A stretch of 64,000 nucleotides of DNA, from the NCBI GenBank assembly GCA_011799875.1, contig CM022302.1:180102942-180166941 (forward strand). The letters are read 5' to 3'. How positions within the stretch are numbered: the first letter of the stretch is position 1; every line of letters begins with the position of its first letter. This DNA is from Thinopyrum elongatum. Taxonomy: Eukaryota; Streptophyta; Magnoliopsida; Poales; Poaceae. Under the pieces are notes generated by a model. That model did no database searches, was not told the DNA's origin, and saw only the letters and a program-made list of their open reading frames with translations. Below are positions 34,167 to 47,477 of the stretch, piece after piece. A program made the translations under genes and the position numbers.

Positions 34167-37100
34167 TGTGACGCCCCTGACTTAATCGTGCACTAATCAT
34201 ACACGCAAACATGCACGATCAAGCACAGGGACTCACGGGAAGATATCACAACACAACTCTAACACAAATAAACGGAGATCCACAATATTACAGACTAGGG
34301 ATCCGAAGATCTGAATATATAAGTCAGTCATACAAATATTATCTGAGTACAGACATAGTTAGACAAGTTTTGCCTTAAGAAGGCTAGCACAAACAACGAC
34401 TCTAGATCAAAAGGCGTTGGCCTCCTGCCTGGGAGCCTCCGATCCTACTCCTGGTCGGCTGGCTCGATCCAGTAGTACGTGCCGTCTGGACCCTCCTGGT
34501 AGTAAGCTCCTGAGGTGGCATCTGGCTCCTGGACTCCATCGTCTGATGTATCATCAAGGTGGGGTATGGGGAAAAGAGAAAGTAAAGCAACCGTGAGTAC
34601 TCATCCCAAGTACTCAGCAAGCAAGGATCTGTACTACATATGCAACATTATCAATGGAGAAAGGCTGTATATGTGGACTAGGCTGCAGAAATGCCAGAAT
34701 AGAGAGAAGGCCTAGTCCTATCAAAGACTAGCATCTTCAAACATCTTCACGAAGCCGTCATCTTGCAGCAATAGAAGAGAGTAGAATAGCATTTTATTTA
34801 GCAACATGTTGAAGCAAGCCTAGAGATCCTTTCTCGACTCCCAAGCGAGAAAGCGATCCCGAAGCTTCAATTAAGTAACAAGTATCCAGTTCAAGTAGTA
34901 GATCGGGATACACAAACTGAGCGTCCTTTGCCGTAGGACCGGCTATCGATAGATTATTCATCCCTGCAGGGGTGCACTACTGTTACCCAACACGCTCGAC
35001 CAACTCTGGCCGGACACACTTGCTGGGTAATGCCCGGCCTCGGGAGATCAACACGAAGTAGCGCCCTACCTAGGCTCAGCAGAGAGGTCAGCACACCGGA
35101 CTAACCTATGCACCCAGAGGTCTTGGGCCATCGCCCTGGGCACCCTGCGCGTTGCGAGACTGGCCGGGGTGCAGGCGTGACACTGAACTCGTCAGTGAAG
35201 TATCTAGCCCAATCCCGACAATCAGCCCGCACGGTGAATCATGATGTCTGACGAGCTTTCGGGAGAAACGTACATCGCAGAGGGCCCCATAACCATAATC
35301 CCGCGTGGTGGTAGTGCGTATTGGGCACGTCGACCCACTCAGATCACACACCCAAATCCAATAGGCTCATTTAGTATCACGCGGAGGCAATCAGAGTCTC
35401 TGAAGCTCCGCCACAATATCACACTCGAGTGCCCTTCCGGCACACTCGACATCATAGATCCCCAGCGGGTACCCATCAGGGTGGACCCTCCTGTAACAAT
35501 GGTCAAGGTAACCATGTGGTCATAACATCAAGGGGGAAACCCGAGGAATCACCCTCGGTGAATTCCACTCGATGAAATCATCAGGGTGAATGTATGAGGC
35601 ATCACCCTCGAGGTTCACACTGAGGGGTTGCACGACAGAGTCGTATCGGAAGTGGAGAAGGAGGAATCACCCTCGATGACCACGACCGAACAGCTATGCT
35701 GGAGAGTATTCATCAGGAGTGCATTACGAGGTATCACCCTCGGCACTCGATAGTAACTATGCAGAGTCGTACAACTAAGGGGGGGTGAGGTGATGTGTCG
35801 GTCTCTGGTCGACGATCACATTGATCGAATCATCGACGATCAAGCAGGGGTAACAAGGGAAAGGTGGTGGGGGTCATAGATGGTTCACTACCATCCTATA
35901 CTACACAGTTTAACATAGGCAGGTAAGGTAACATTGAACAGGTTACAAAAGAAGGCTATGTATCAGAATAGGAACATACATTAACAGTAGCAAAATCTAA
36001 TGCAAGCAGGAGAAATGGAATGGGCGATATCTGGATGCTCAAGGGGGGGCTTGCCTGGTTGCTCTGGCGAGAGAGAGAGGGGTCGTCAATGGGCTGCTCG
36101 TCGGTAGTGAAGTCGTACCCAGGTGCAGTGTCGTCGGTCTCGGCGTCTATCGAGAGAGAAGGAGGGGGAGAGAAACAATAAATTCACGGCAATAATGCAA
36201 ACAATATGTATGACATGCCTAATGATATGCCGGGGTGTTCTACTGCCTAACTAAATGATTTAGTTAATTTAGGAATTTATCCGGATTTATTTAATCAACA
36301 TTGAGCACTATTCATTTATCGAAATCGGTCTAAAAGTTCCATGTTCATCTATCTAGGGGCATTTGACAGGTATACGGAGGGCGTATTTGGGTTCGTATTG
36401 AAATTCTGAGCAAGTTTCATATATAAATTATTTTCATCGGAGTTACGGTTTATTTAATATGATTTTCTAAAGTTTTTATTAATTTCTGGAATTTAATTAA
36501 TTATTTAAATTCAACATTATCCGAAACAGTGTATGCTGACGTCATCATGATGTTAGAATGATGTCAGCAATCAACAGTGCGTTGACTGGGTCAACCTGAC
36601 ACGTCGGTCCCACCTGTCACACACTGTTTAGCTAATTAGGGTTTAGTTAACCTAATTACAGAATTAATTAAACTAACTAATTAATTAGATTAACCTAATC
36701 AGAGTTAATTAACTTAATTAATTCACTAATTAATTAATTAATTAACTAATTATTAATTTTATTATTTACATTTTTATTTTCATTTCTTTTTTTAAAATGT
36801 CCTGGGGCTAGGTCCCACATGTCATTGGCCAGGGGGGGGGTTGGGCCCCACCTGGCAGTGGCCTACGAGGCCACAGCGAGCGCGCGGGCGCGGCGCGGCC
36901 AGGGGCGAGCGGGCGCTGGGCGCGGCCAGGCGCGGCCCGCGAGCGCGAGGGGCGGCAGCAGCCGCGCGCGTGGGCATGGCCAAGGGCGTGCGGGATGGGC
37001 GCGGTGACCGCGGGCGTCGAGCAAATCGGCGAGGCCCGGCTGGCAGCGGCGAGCTGCGGGCGTGGGCGGCCGACGAGCAGGGGGGCCAGCGCGGCGCAAG

Positions 37101-38085
37101 GCGAGCGCCGAGCGGGGCGAGCAGGGCGGGCGCCGTGGCGCTGGGAGGCAGTGGCCGGCGCGGGGCCGCGGTGAGCGCGAGGCGAAGCGGGGCGAGCGCG
37201 TGCGTGCGGGGCGAGGGAGAGAGAGGCGGGGCGGGCTCACTGCGGGTGTAGGGCACGTGGCAGTGGGGCGTGGGGAGGACGACGGGACGAGGCGAGGTCC
37301 GGTGAGGTGGCGACGAGCGGCGACGGGCGGCGACTTCGGCCCCGGGGCACCACGGGTGTCGGGGGCGAGGCGGGGAGGTGACGGTGATGATGACGAGGCC
37401 CTAGGGCGACGGCATGGCGACGGGGACGAGCGCCAGCGACGGCGTTGGGCGCCCAGGCGTGGGCATCGGCTCGGGGGGGGGGGGGGGGTGAAGGGATCGG
37501 GGGTGGAGTGGGGATAGGGTTAGGGTTCGGTTGCGGGAAGGGGGTTCGAGGCCATATAGGCCAGCGGCGGCAGCGTGGGCCGAGGCCCAGTTGGGCCAGG
37601 GGTTTCCTTCTCTTTTTTATTTTTTGTTTTGTTTTATTTTGTCTTTTCTTTTTCATTTATTCTCATTTTTCTGTTTTGCAATTAGTTAGGCCACAAAATG
37701 ACTTTTGTAAAACATGGCACTTGTTCCATTAAATGCTAGGCATTACCTACTACTGCCAAAAATTGGTTTGGAGACAATTGGAGCTAACACGAATTTTATA
37801 ATAAATAAAATGTATTAAACCTTGCTGTTTTGGTAATGTTAGAGCCACCTAATTAATTTATTAATTATTGATTACAATTTTAGAATAGCCTCTGTAATAT
37901 CTATTATTTACTGAACATTTTAGTTTCTATGTTGAACAACCTTTATTTTCCACTTTCATTTAAATATTGAATTTGAGTTAGGAGTTGAAATGCAATATGA
38001 TGCTAATGATGATTATGCACTATTAAACATGCTGACTTGTCATCATCAAAAGTGATTACTGTGGCTAATGACATGTGGTGTTACA
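34167..38085 (-). mobile_element. SOLO-2: solo LTR, 3.92 kb, E superfamily
   Basis: On the plus strand it starts TGTGACGCCCC and ends GTGTTACA; on its own strand it begins TGTAACACCACATG like SOLO-1. The duplication CCCAG flanks it (34162-34166, 38086-38090). It splits the GC-rich leader of the CACTA's second gene. It contains exon A (36146-36055, 92 nt, 2 bases too long in a CT run, so out of phase) and exon B (34542-34445, 98 nt, open, containing QEPDATSGAYY and ending IEPADQE). Confidence 0.9.
37473..37488. repeat. G16 homopolymer in the SOLO-2 GC-rich domain
   Basis: Sixteen consecutive G. Comparable C runs occur in the other LTRs of this superfamily, for example 54438-54451 (14 C). Length is unreliable in sequencing. 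Confidence 0.8.
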
Positions 38086-38325
38086 CCCAGCCCCGACGCT
38101 GTCCCTGAGCCCACACGCTCCTCATCGCCGCCCCCGACGCCGTCCCCGAGCTCGCTCTCGCTCCTCGTCGCCGCCCCCATCGGCCCTCCTCCCCGAGCCC
38201 TCGCCGCCCCCGCTCCCCGGCAACGCTGCCCCTGGTGTGAGCCGCCGCCGCCCCGGCCCGATGTGCTCTGTCCATCTTTTTTGTATTTTTTGTTTATTAA
38301 TGTTCTCAATTCCCCATATACTTGT

Positions 38326-38440
38326 ATGTTTATGTATGTATGTATGTATGTATGTATGTATGTATGTATGTACGTATGTATGTATGTATGTATGTATGTA
38401 TATGTATATGTATATGTATATATATGTATGTATATGTAGA
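38326..38440. repeat. (TATG)n microsatellite
   Basis: Near-perfect TATG repeats passing into TATATG and TATA repeats. Irregular copies continue to about 38560. The open frames across it are artefacts of the repeat. Confidence 0.9.
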
Positions 38441-38869
38441 TGCTTAGTGTGTATATATGTATGTAGATGTATATGTATGTATGTATACTTTAGTATGTAG
38501 ATGTATATGTATATCATAGCAAAAAAAGATGTATATGTATGTATATATAGATGCTTAGTATATATATGTATGTAGATGCTTAGTACATGGAATGGTGGAA
38601 TTTAGAAAAATGTTGTGATTGCTCTAATTAGGTACTGTGCCGGTGAGTGTCCGACAATCGCCGGTTAATATCAAATGGCACTTTTCAAACAAAGTTTTGA
38701 GCAAGCTAATGGACTCTAGCAGAGATGCAATTGATACTATCTTGTAGATCACAGGAGAGTGATCAATATTGATATAAGGCACTAACCCATAGGATGTACA
38801 GAACAATAGTTGTAGCCTTTGGAAAACAGCTAAGTGATGTTTAAAGCTGAGGAATTCTCAGACTTGGCA

Positions 38870-39147
38870 GAATTCCAGGAATTTTTAGGATATTGGTAAA
38901 ACTTTAGAAATTCGTAGAAAATTAACCGTAACTCCGATGAAAATAATTTATATATGAAAATCGATCAGAAAAATATGATGAATGCGAATATGCCCTCCGT
39001 TCATCTGTCACAAGCAGCTAGCATAGCGAACCTGGAACCACCCCCCTCCATTTCATCTGCCCGAAAATGCAGACTTCGGGAAAACATTCCCGGATGTTAT
39101 CCCCCTTCACCTATATCATGTAGTGCCGCGTTAGAACACCCCTAACT
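38870..39147 (+). repeat. E-type LTR fragment inside the CACTA
   Basis: Contains CCGTAACTCCGATGAAAATA and, further on, GGGAAAACATTCCCGGATGTT. It aligns in order with the E LTR near 16780-17010 and 55780-56010. No LTR ends or target duplication are visible, so it is a captured or truncated piece. Confidence 0.6.
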
Positions 39148-41285
39148 CTCTTGGGAATTCAACATATCCCTGCTAACTTCGACATGAGGGGGGAGGGGTC
39201 CGCAAGTATCCTCGATGACCATGAGAGAGGTGGTCCGCAAAGTATCCTCTCTCGAAAGATAGGACGACTCATCAGACATGAGAGGGGAGGAGTCCTCGAC
39301 GATCGTCTGAAACTGACTGTTATAAAACTTGTGAACTTTGCATGATGTTTGCCACTAATCCATTGCTCATATGCATATGATTCCTTGTTGTGATTAAGTC
39401 TATATTTGCCACTAATCCATCTCTCATGGTTGTATATTGCCATGTTGTAATATTTGCAGAAACTATGGACAGAGACTTAGAAAAAGAAGAGTTGTTGGGG
39501 GATATAATCCGCGACGGAGGTGATATCACCTTGTCGTTTCTCAACAACACCGATGGTGAGGAAAGAGAGGACGATGGCTACGGTGATCCAATGGAGGAGG
39601 AAGGAGATCATGACGGCTCCAGTGATCGAATGGAGAAGGGAGCCTTAACTGTTGCAAAGTCCGGCGAGGTATATATATATATATATTAAGCCTCTGCTGA
39701 CTAGATGCATTAATTGTTTTGTATGTACATATATTGACTCTTCTTTCTTCTTTTAGCCCTCCGGACGAGCCAAACTTCGATAAGGAGACGAGGCCCGAAG
39801 AAAAGGTTGGGCCAGGATGAAAGGTTCACGATCGAAGAAGTCGCTCCAAATGGCCAACCGATTGCTCCCAAGCGGACCAAAGACAAATTTGTACATCAGT
39901 GCGGAGTTATTGTTAGGGACAGCGTCCCAATCAGCATCCAAGAATGGAATAAGAAGAAGGACCCTAAAGTTTCTTATGTCCACGATAGACAGAAAGATGA
40001 TCTTTGGAACTCGCTGATGACCAATTTCAGCCTACCGCCAGAGGAGGATCTGAATAAGCCAGTTGTTCTCCCGAAGGTCAAGGCGTTTGCTCTTAAGAAG
40101 ATGGCAGAACTATTCAAGAACTAGAAGAAAGATTTGAAGAAAAAGTTTGTCGGCAAAGACGAGACTCCAGTATTCACCGGTCAATATGAAAAGATAAAAG
40201 ATCACTGGCTCGCATTTGTGGCCTACAAGAAATCGGAGAAGGCCAAGAAAGGGTCACAGATAAATAAGCAAAATGCTGCAAAGAAGAAGTATCACCAAGT
40301 TACGGGGTCAGGTGGCTATAGCAAAGCCCGGCCTACGTGGGACAAAGCTGAGCGGGGTTGGGGGAACTTTGGACCCAGAATCAGGGAAGTGTGTTTTCAT
40401 GAAAGCTCAACTTGCAACACCCGTCAAGAAGCTTGATGAAGCAATCAAGGAAGCGCAGGAAGGGAGGTTCCATCCCGACAGAGAGAAGGACGAGCTGTCC
40501 AAGGCCCTCGGGAATCCTGAACACCCAGGATGAACACGAGGCACATCAGGCTCTGTTTCGTGGGTGCATGGGTTTCTCGAAATCACTGGTTATAGAAGCC
40601 GAGAGAGAAAGAAGAAAGAGGAAGCAAGCAAAATGCAGAAGATCAATGAAAGATTCGAGAAACTAGAGGAACTTGAGAGCCAGCGAGCTACCGGCCAACC
40701 ATCTCAGCGGCACGAAGATCCTTCATTTGACACTACCCCCGAAGCTACCCCACCATCCCAGCGGAGAAGCAACGTGGCTTCCACGGAGCTCATTCAGCGT
40801 GATATCACGGCTCCTCGCTACCCCGTGGATCTTATCACGGAGAATGAACATTGTGTGCTAATGGCTAAATGCCATAACCTGACCTTGAAGGTGGCGGTCG
40901 GCTATGTCTTACCTCCTCGAGCTGAGGGAACTTTCCATTGCCGTCTGATTCCACATGGCTTTGCTATTGTCGGGGTGGATGAAATAATGGACGGATTTGA
41001 GGGGCTGGAGCTTGAGTACCCTACAGGTGAAGGGGAGATTCTTCTGGAAAATGCCTTAAGGACTACTTGTCTATGGAGAAAGAAGAACATCAAGCTTCCA
41101 AACTGGACGCCGCCTCAGCAGACTCAACCGAAGGAGGCCCCTCGGCAGACTCCTCACAGTCCAGCTCAGCGGTCTCAGCTGCCTGAGTCGTCTCCGGCGC
41201 GTGAGCTGTCTACGCCGCCTCAGCCGCCGTCTCTGGCGGAGGAGGCCCCTCAGCAGAGTCCTCTTCCGCCTTAGTTGTCTCCAGC

Positions 41286-41372
41286 GTGTCAGCGGACTTC
41301 GCCTCCTCCGACGCGTCAGCGGACTCCGCCTCCTCCGGCGCTTCAGCGGACTCTGCCGCCTCAGCAACAGGG
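41286..41372 (+). repeat. 27-bp tandem repeat in the CACTA second gene
   Basis: Three units starting at 41288, 41315 and 41342, each beginning TCAGCGGACT. They encode QRT(S/P/L)PPP-type peptide repeats in the linker before the RT-G insertion. Confidence 0.7.
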
Positions 41373-41410
41373 GAAGAGAGGCACCGCCACTATGGCGACT
41401 AGTAGTACAA

Positions 41411-43055
41411 TGAGGTCTACTACGCAACCTTATTCTTGTAGACTCATGTTGGGCCTCCCAGCGCAGAGTTTTGTAGGACAGTAGCAATTTTCCCTCAAGT
41501 GGATGACCTAAGGTTTATCAATCCGTGGGAGGCGTAGGATGAAGATGTTCTCTCTCAAACAACCCTGCGACCAAATAACAAAAAGTCTCTTGTGTCCCCA
41601 ACACACCCAAGACAATGGACAATTGTATAGGTGCACTAGTTCGGCGAAGAGATGATGATAAAAGTGTAATATGGATGGTAGAAATATATTTTTATAATCT
41701 GAATAAATAAAAACAGCAAGGTAGCAAGAGATAAAATGGAGCACAAACGGTATTGCAATGCTTGAAAACAAGGCCTAGGGTCCATACTTTCGCTAGTGCA
41801 ATCTCTCAACAATGCTAATATAATTGGATCATATAACCATCCCTCAACGTGCGATGAAGAATCACTCCAAAGTTCTTATCTAGCGGAGAACATAAGAAGA
41901 AATTGTTTGTAGCTATTCTTTCCGATCGATCTATCCAAGAGTTCGTACTAAAATAACACCAAGTTATTCTTTCCGATCGATCTATCAAGAGTTCGTACTA
42001 AAATAACACTAAGTTATTCTTTCCGATCAATCTATCAAGAGTTCGTACTAAAATAACACCAAAGCAAATTCAGATTCATAATACTCAATCCAACACAAAG
42101 AACCTCAAAGAGTGCCCCAAGATTTCTACCGGAGAAACAAAAGACGAGAACGTGCATCAACCCCTATGCATAGATTACCCCAATGTCACCTCGGGAATCC
42201 GCAGGTTGAGTACCAAAACATATCTCAAGTGAATCAATATAATACCCCATTCTCACCATGGGTATTCATATGAAAGACATATATCAAGTGCTCTCAAATC
42301 CATAAAAGTATTCAATCCGATAAAAACGAAATCTCAAAGGGAAAACTCAATTCATCGCAACAAGATAGAGAGGGGAAAACACCATATGATCCAACTACAT
42401 TAACAAAGCCCGCGATACATCAAGATCATACCATCTCAAGAACACGAGAGAGAGAGATTAAACACATAGCTACTGGTACAAACCCTCAGCCCCGAGGGTG
42501 GACTACTCCCTCCTCATCATGGTGGCCGCCGGGATGATGAAGATGGCCACTGGTGATGATTTCCCCCTCCGGCAGAGTGCCGAAACGGGGTCTAGATTGG
42601 TTTTTCGTGGCTACAGAGGCTTGCGGCAGCGGAACTTCTCATCTAGGGCTACCCCGAGGGTTTTTGGAATATTTGGCAATTTATAGGGCGAAGAGGCGGT
42701 GCGGGAGGCCACCGAGGTGGGCACAACCCACCGGGGCGCGCCTGGGGGCCCAGGCGCGCCCTGGTGGGTTGTGCCCCCCTCGGGGCACCCCCCCAGGTGC
42801 TGCTCTGGCCCATTGGATGTCTTCTGGTCCATAAAAAATCCACAAAAAGTTTCGCGATGTTTGGACTCAGTTTGATATTGATTTCCTGCGATGTAAAAAA
42901 CAAGCAAAAAACAGCAACTGGAACTGGGCACTGGGTCAATAGGTTAGTCCCAAAAAATGATATAAAGTTGCTATAAAATGATTGTAAAACATCCAAGAAT
43001 GATAATATAACAGCATGAATACTTCATAAATTATATATACGTTGGAGACGTATCA
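41411..43055 (-). repeat. RT-G 3' LTR
   Basis: 1645 bp. On its own strand it starts TGATACGTCTCC at 43055 and ends at 41411; its last bases read CCTCA where the partner has CATCA. It has three units of a ~50-bp minisatellite (41911-42063). Confidence 0.9.
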
Positions 43056-46000
43056 GCATCCCCAAGCTTAATTCCTACTCGTCCTCGAGTAGGTAAATGA
43101 TAAAATAAATAATTTATGAAGTGTGAATGCTAGCAAAGTGCACAAGTTTGATCAATGACAATTTCAATCACTTTTCTTGCATCATAACAACAATTCTTTC
43201 TTATAAAACTTCTCATGTTAAAGTAGCAACCAATTCACATGTTAAGGTTCAAACAATGAATTCTCTTGAAACTCAACAACCTATGTTCTCAGTCACCAAA
43301 CAATTGCAATTCAACTTATTCAATAGAGTCTAAGTAAGAGCTCCACATACTCAACCATCATATAGTCTTCTATGATTGCTAACACTCACCGCATACACAT
43401 GAGCAAAATATTTCAACCGGACACATAGAAAGATAGGGGCTTATAATTTCGCCTCCCAACGTATTCACCTCAAGGGTGATGTCAAAAATAATAACTCATG
43501 CCACCCATATCCAACTGGACATATGTGCCTAGATCTTTCCTCACCACATGATGCTTGCCAAAGGAGAAAAATAAAAAGGAATAGAGAAAAAACTTTGACT
43601 CTTGCATAAAAGTAAATACACAAAAGTAAAAGATAGGCCCTTCGCAGAGGGAAGTAGAGGTTGCCATGCGCTTATTTTTTTGTATGCTCAACCCCTTAGT
43701 GCAAAAGAACGTCACGTTATATTGCCCCTTGTGATGGCAATGTTTATTATGCAGTCTGTCGCTTTTATTTCTTTACCATCACAAGTTCGTACAACGCTCA
43801 ATTTTCTCTTACACTAAATGATCTTACACTTTTAGAAGCAATTTTTATTGCCTTATTGCACCGATGACAACTTACTCGAAGGATCTTACTCAATCCATAG
43901 GTAGGTATGGTGGACTCTTGAAAATAAGATTTGGGTTTAAGGGTTTTTGGATGCACAAGTAGTATCTCTACTTAGCGCGGAATTTTTGGCTAGCAAAGAT
44001 GGGGGGCAAGCACCACATTTTGAAGGATCTATGACAATATAACTTCTATGCGAATATGAACAAACATAAATCATTACATTGTCTTCCTTGTCCAACGTAA
44101 ACAATTTTGGCATATAATATTTCGATGGGGCCTCACAATCACAAAAGATTTCCAAGATAGTGTATTTGCATGTGAAAGTTCTCTTCCTTCTACTAATCAT
44201 TCATGAATTGCTTGTATGACCATATTGTGATTGTCAAGACTCAAAAGATTTCACTTTCTAAACCCAATGTGAAGCTACCACTAGGCATGATATGAACATA
44301 TAATTTCAACTTCATGATATTCAATTCATTCAACAATTTACTCACAGGATATAAGTGAAGCACAAGAGTAAATGACAAGCTACTCCAAAAAGATATAAGT
44401 GAAGATCAAGCGAGTAGTTAAGTAAATAGGTAGCTAATTGTGGACTCTCTCTTATTTAAAAACTTTCAGATCTAAGTATTTTATTAAAACAGCAAGCAAA
44501 ACAAAACAAAATGACATTCCAAGAATAGCACAACTCATGTGAAGAAGCAAAAACTTAGGCTCAACCGATACTAACCGATAATTGTTGATGAAGAAAGGTG
44601 GGATGCCTGCCGGGGCATCCCCAAGCGTAGATGCTTGAGACTTCTTGAAATATTATCTTGGGATGCCTTGGGCATCCCCAAGCTTGAGCTTTTGTGTCTC
44701 CTTAATTCCTTTTATATCACGGTTTCCCTAAATCTTAAAAACTTCATCCACACAAAACTCAACAAGAACTCGTGAGCTAAGTTAGTATAAACCAATGCGA
44801 AAACCTTATCATTCACTACTGTAGCAAATCACTAAAATTATTATTCAACATTTCATATTAAATGCCTCTGCATATTTAAAACTCCTATCCTCAAATAGAA
44901 TCATTAAACAAGCAAACATAACAGCAATCTGCCAAAACAACACAGTCTGTAAAGAATGCATGAGTATCAATACTTCTTAAACTCCAAAAATTATGAAAAT
45001 TTACCACACTGTAGAAAATTTATCAGATCTTATTGTTCAGAAAGTTTCAACATTTTATCACATTCTGAATTTTCTGGATAATTATTGCAACAGCGATAAA
45101 CTTTCTGTTTTGAAACAGCAACTCATATATTTGCAAAATAAGCATGGTGATGGCTATCCTTGCCACTTTTATTGAAATAAAAGATGCAAAACATTATTAT
45201 AACTAAAATAAAGCAAATCCTAATAAAATAAAATGACTCTCCAAGCAAAACTCATATGATGTGACGAATGAAAATATAGCTCCAAGTGAGGTTACCGATA
45301 ATGTTGAAGACGAAAGAGGGGATGCCTTCCGGGGCATCCCCAAGCTTAGTTGCTTGGATCTTCCTTGGATATTTAACTTGGGGTGCCTTGGGCATCCCCA
45401 AGCTTAGGGTCTTGTCACTCCTTATTCTCCTCATATCGATATCTCACCCAAAACTTGAAAACTTCAATCACACAAAACTTAATGGAACTTCGTGAGATAG
45501 GTTAGTATGATAAAGAGCAAACCATTTCACTTTGGTACTGTCAAATACAAGATTAATAATTGTTTCCACACAATTACTACTCTAGCATATCATTTCCACA
45601 ATTTATATTGAGCAATATAAGCCATAGAAACTAGAAAACAAGCAAACTATGCATTGAAAAAAGAATCTGTCAAAAACAGAACAGTCTGTAGTAATCTGTA
45701 CTCTAACCATACTTCTGCTACTCCAAAAATTCTGAAAAATTAGGAAAACGTAAATAATTTGTATATATATCACCTGTAAAAAATTCAGATCAAAATCACG
45801 TTCCAGTGAATTTTCAAAATTCCTGGACTGAGCGCAAAATTTTCTGATTTTGCACAGATTCAAGTCAACTATCATCCACACTATCCCAAAGGCTTTACTT
45901 GGCACTTTATTGAAACAAAAGAAATAAAACATGATTACTACAGTAGCATAATCATGTGAACACACAAAAACAGTAGGTAAAAGTGTTGGGTTGTCTCCCA

Positions 46001-46090
46001 ACAAGCGCTTTTCTTTAATGCCTTTTAGCTAGGCATGATAAGTTCAATGATGCTCGCATAAAAGATAAGGATTGAAACATAACAAGAGCA
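43056..46090 (-). other. RT-G non-coding internal region
   Basis: Starts at the polypurine tract (43056-43069). It contains two diverged copies of the hairpin and polypurine-like module: 44600-44690 and 45318-45400, within a larger duplicated stretch of about 44500-44830 and 45230-45520. The conserved stem-loop is at 45985-46002. No pol or other gene seen. Confidence 0.65.
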
Positions 46091-46490
46091 TCATGAATCA
46101 TAAGTTCCTCTCTCATAATAATTTTCAGTAGCATCATGAATAGATTCATCAATATAACCATCACATAAAACATTCTTTTCATGCTCCCCAAGCATAGAAA
46201 TTTTATTACTCTCCACATAAGCAAATTTATTCTCATGAATAGTAGTGGGAGCAAACTCAACAAAATAACTATCATGTGATTCTTGATTGGCATAATAGAA
46301 AAAAGTCCATTTTACACCCCTGAACAAAGTGGGTGGTTCATTTTACCCCCTGATCTATTTTTCCGCTCCTTCTAGACCCCAAACAAAACCAAACCGGACA
46401 AAACACCCCCCGGCCGGTTTGTCTCCATTCGATGCTGATGTGGCACAGTCAACGGCGGTTTTGACCGGGGTGGGGCCTACTTGTCAGGTT

Positions 46491-46544
<54 letters not shown>
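46491..46544. repeat. (CT)n microsatellite at the inner edge of the left Mutator arm
   Basis: About 27 CT units, mirrored by a GA run at 47447-47473 in the right arm. Confidence 0.9.
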
Positions 46545-46547
<3 letters not shown>

Positions 46548-46769
46548 CCAACCGAAGGGACGGTCGTCGCCGGCGACGGCGAGCAGCGGGAAGCGCCTCC
46601 TCGCGACGGCGACAGCCCCGGCCACACCGAGCTCCCGCAGCGCGAGCGCCTGCTGGGCCCCGCCGAGGCAGACGGCGCGGGAGGACGGCCCGAGGAGGCC
46701 GTCGGCGAGGTACCGCCCGAGCACCTCGGCGTGGAATCCACCGCCTCGCGCCACTCGTGGCTGCGCCAC
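46545..46769 (-). pseudogene. Captured gene fragment, possibly methyltransferase-like
   Basis: Within the cargo, the minus-strand frame reads FHAEVLGRYLADGLLG, then SSRAVCLGGAQQALALRELG and FPLLAVAGDD, before running into the GA repeat. The layout resembles the N-terminal part, around motif I, of plant SAM-dependent methyltransferase-like proteins that I recall; the match is by eye. No start or intact domain can be shown. The rest of the cargo (46770-47440) is a different GC-rich segment I do not recognise. Confidence 0.35.
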
Positions 46770-47446
46770 GCCTCCGATGACAGGGAGCTCGGCTCCGCAC
46801 CCCCTCCCTGGCCGTGCCCCTCTGCCGCCCTCGCGTGCGCGTCACCGCCCCCGCCTGCTGCCGCTCGTGCGTGCCCACTGCTGCCGCTACTGTCACTGAC
46901 CGCTGCCGCGCCACTGCCGCCTCTGCTCTAGCCGCTGCTGTTGACTCCCGCTGCGGCCGCTCGCCATTGCCAACCGCGACTTGCTCGCGCCCTTCTGTGG
47001 CCTCGCCTCCCCATGCCGCTGCTCTCCCGCCGTCGTTCGCCCGCGACGGCTGCTGCTCGGGGCTGTGCCGGCGCTCGCTGAACCTGGCCTGCGCTCCTCT
47101 TCCCTCGCATGTGCCCGCGCCTCCTGCTACTGTTCCTCGCGCCGCCTGCGTTGCTCTGCTGCCGCAGCGCCCCGCCCACGCAGCCCTGCTCCAGCACCCG
47201 CCCGTGTGGGCCCGCTCCGGTGGCCCTGCTGCGCCCGCTGAGCCTCCCCTTTTGCTCGCGCTCACCCCGGTCCCCGCTCGCGCCTAACTGCGTCGGCCCG
47301 CGCCCGCCACTGCCTGGCCTTGCCTGCTTCGCCCAGCTCACCCCCCTCCCCCGGCTCGCCACTCCTCCAGCCGGTCGGCCTCGCCGAGCCCTGGCCTTGG
47401 CCAGAGGCTGCGTGCGGGCTGAGTGGCCGCTGGCCCAGCCTCAATT

Positions 47447-47477
<31 letters not shown>

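Larger units (their letters stand above)
38086..39464 (+). other. CACTA second-gene leader and intron region
   Basis: GC-rich leader to about 38260, then a TATG microsatellite (38326-38440 and looser copies to 38560), then a fragment resembling the E-type LTR (about 38870-39147). Short GAGAGGGGAGGAGTCC-type imperfect repeats (39180-39310) follow, with an intron ending TTTGCAG at about 39459. Confidence 0.5.

Noticed and set aside
36819..37656. Several 60-150 residue frames on both strands
   Set aside because: Same GC-rich domain in SOLO-2; compositional artefacts.
38068..38517. Frames ending in long YVCM or YIYI repeats
   Set aside because: Translation of the TATG microsatellite.
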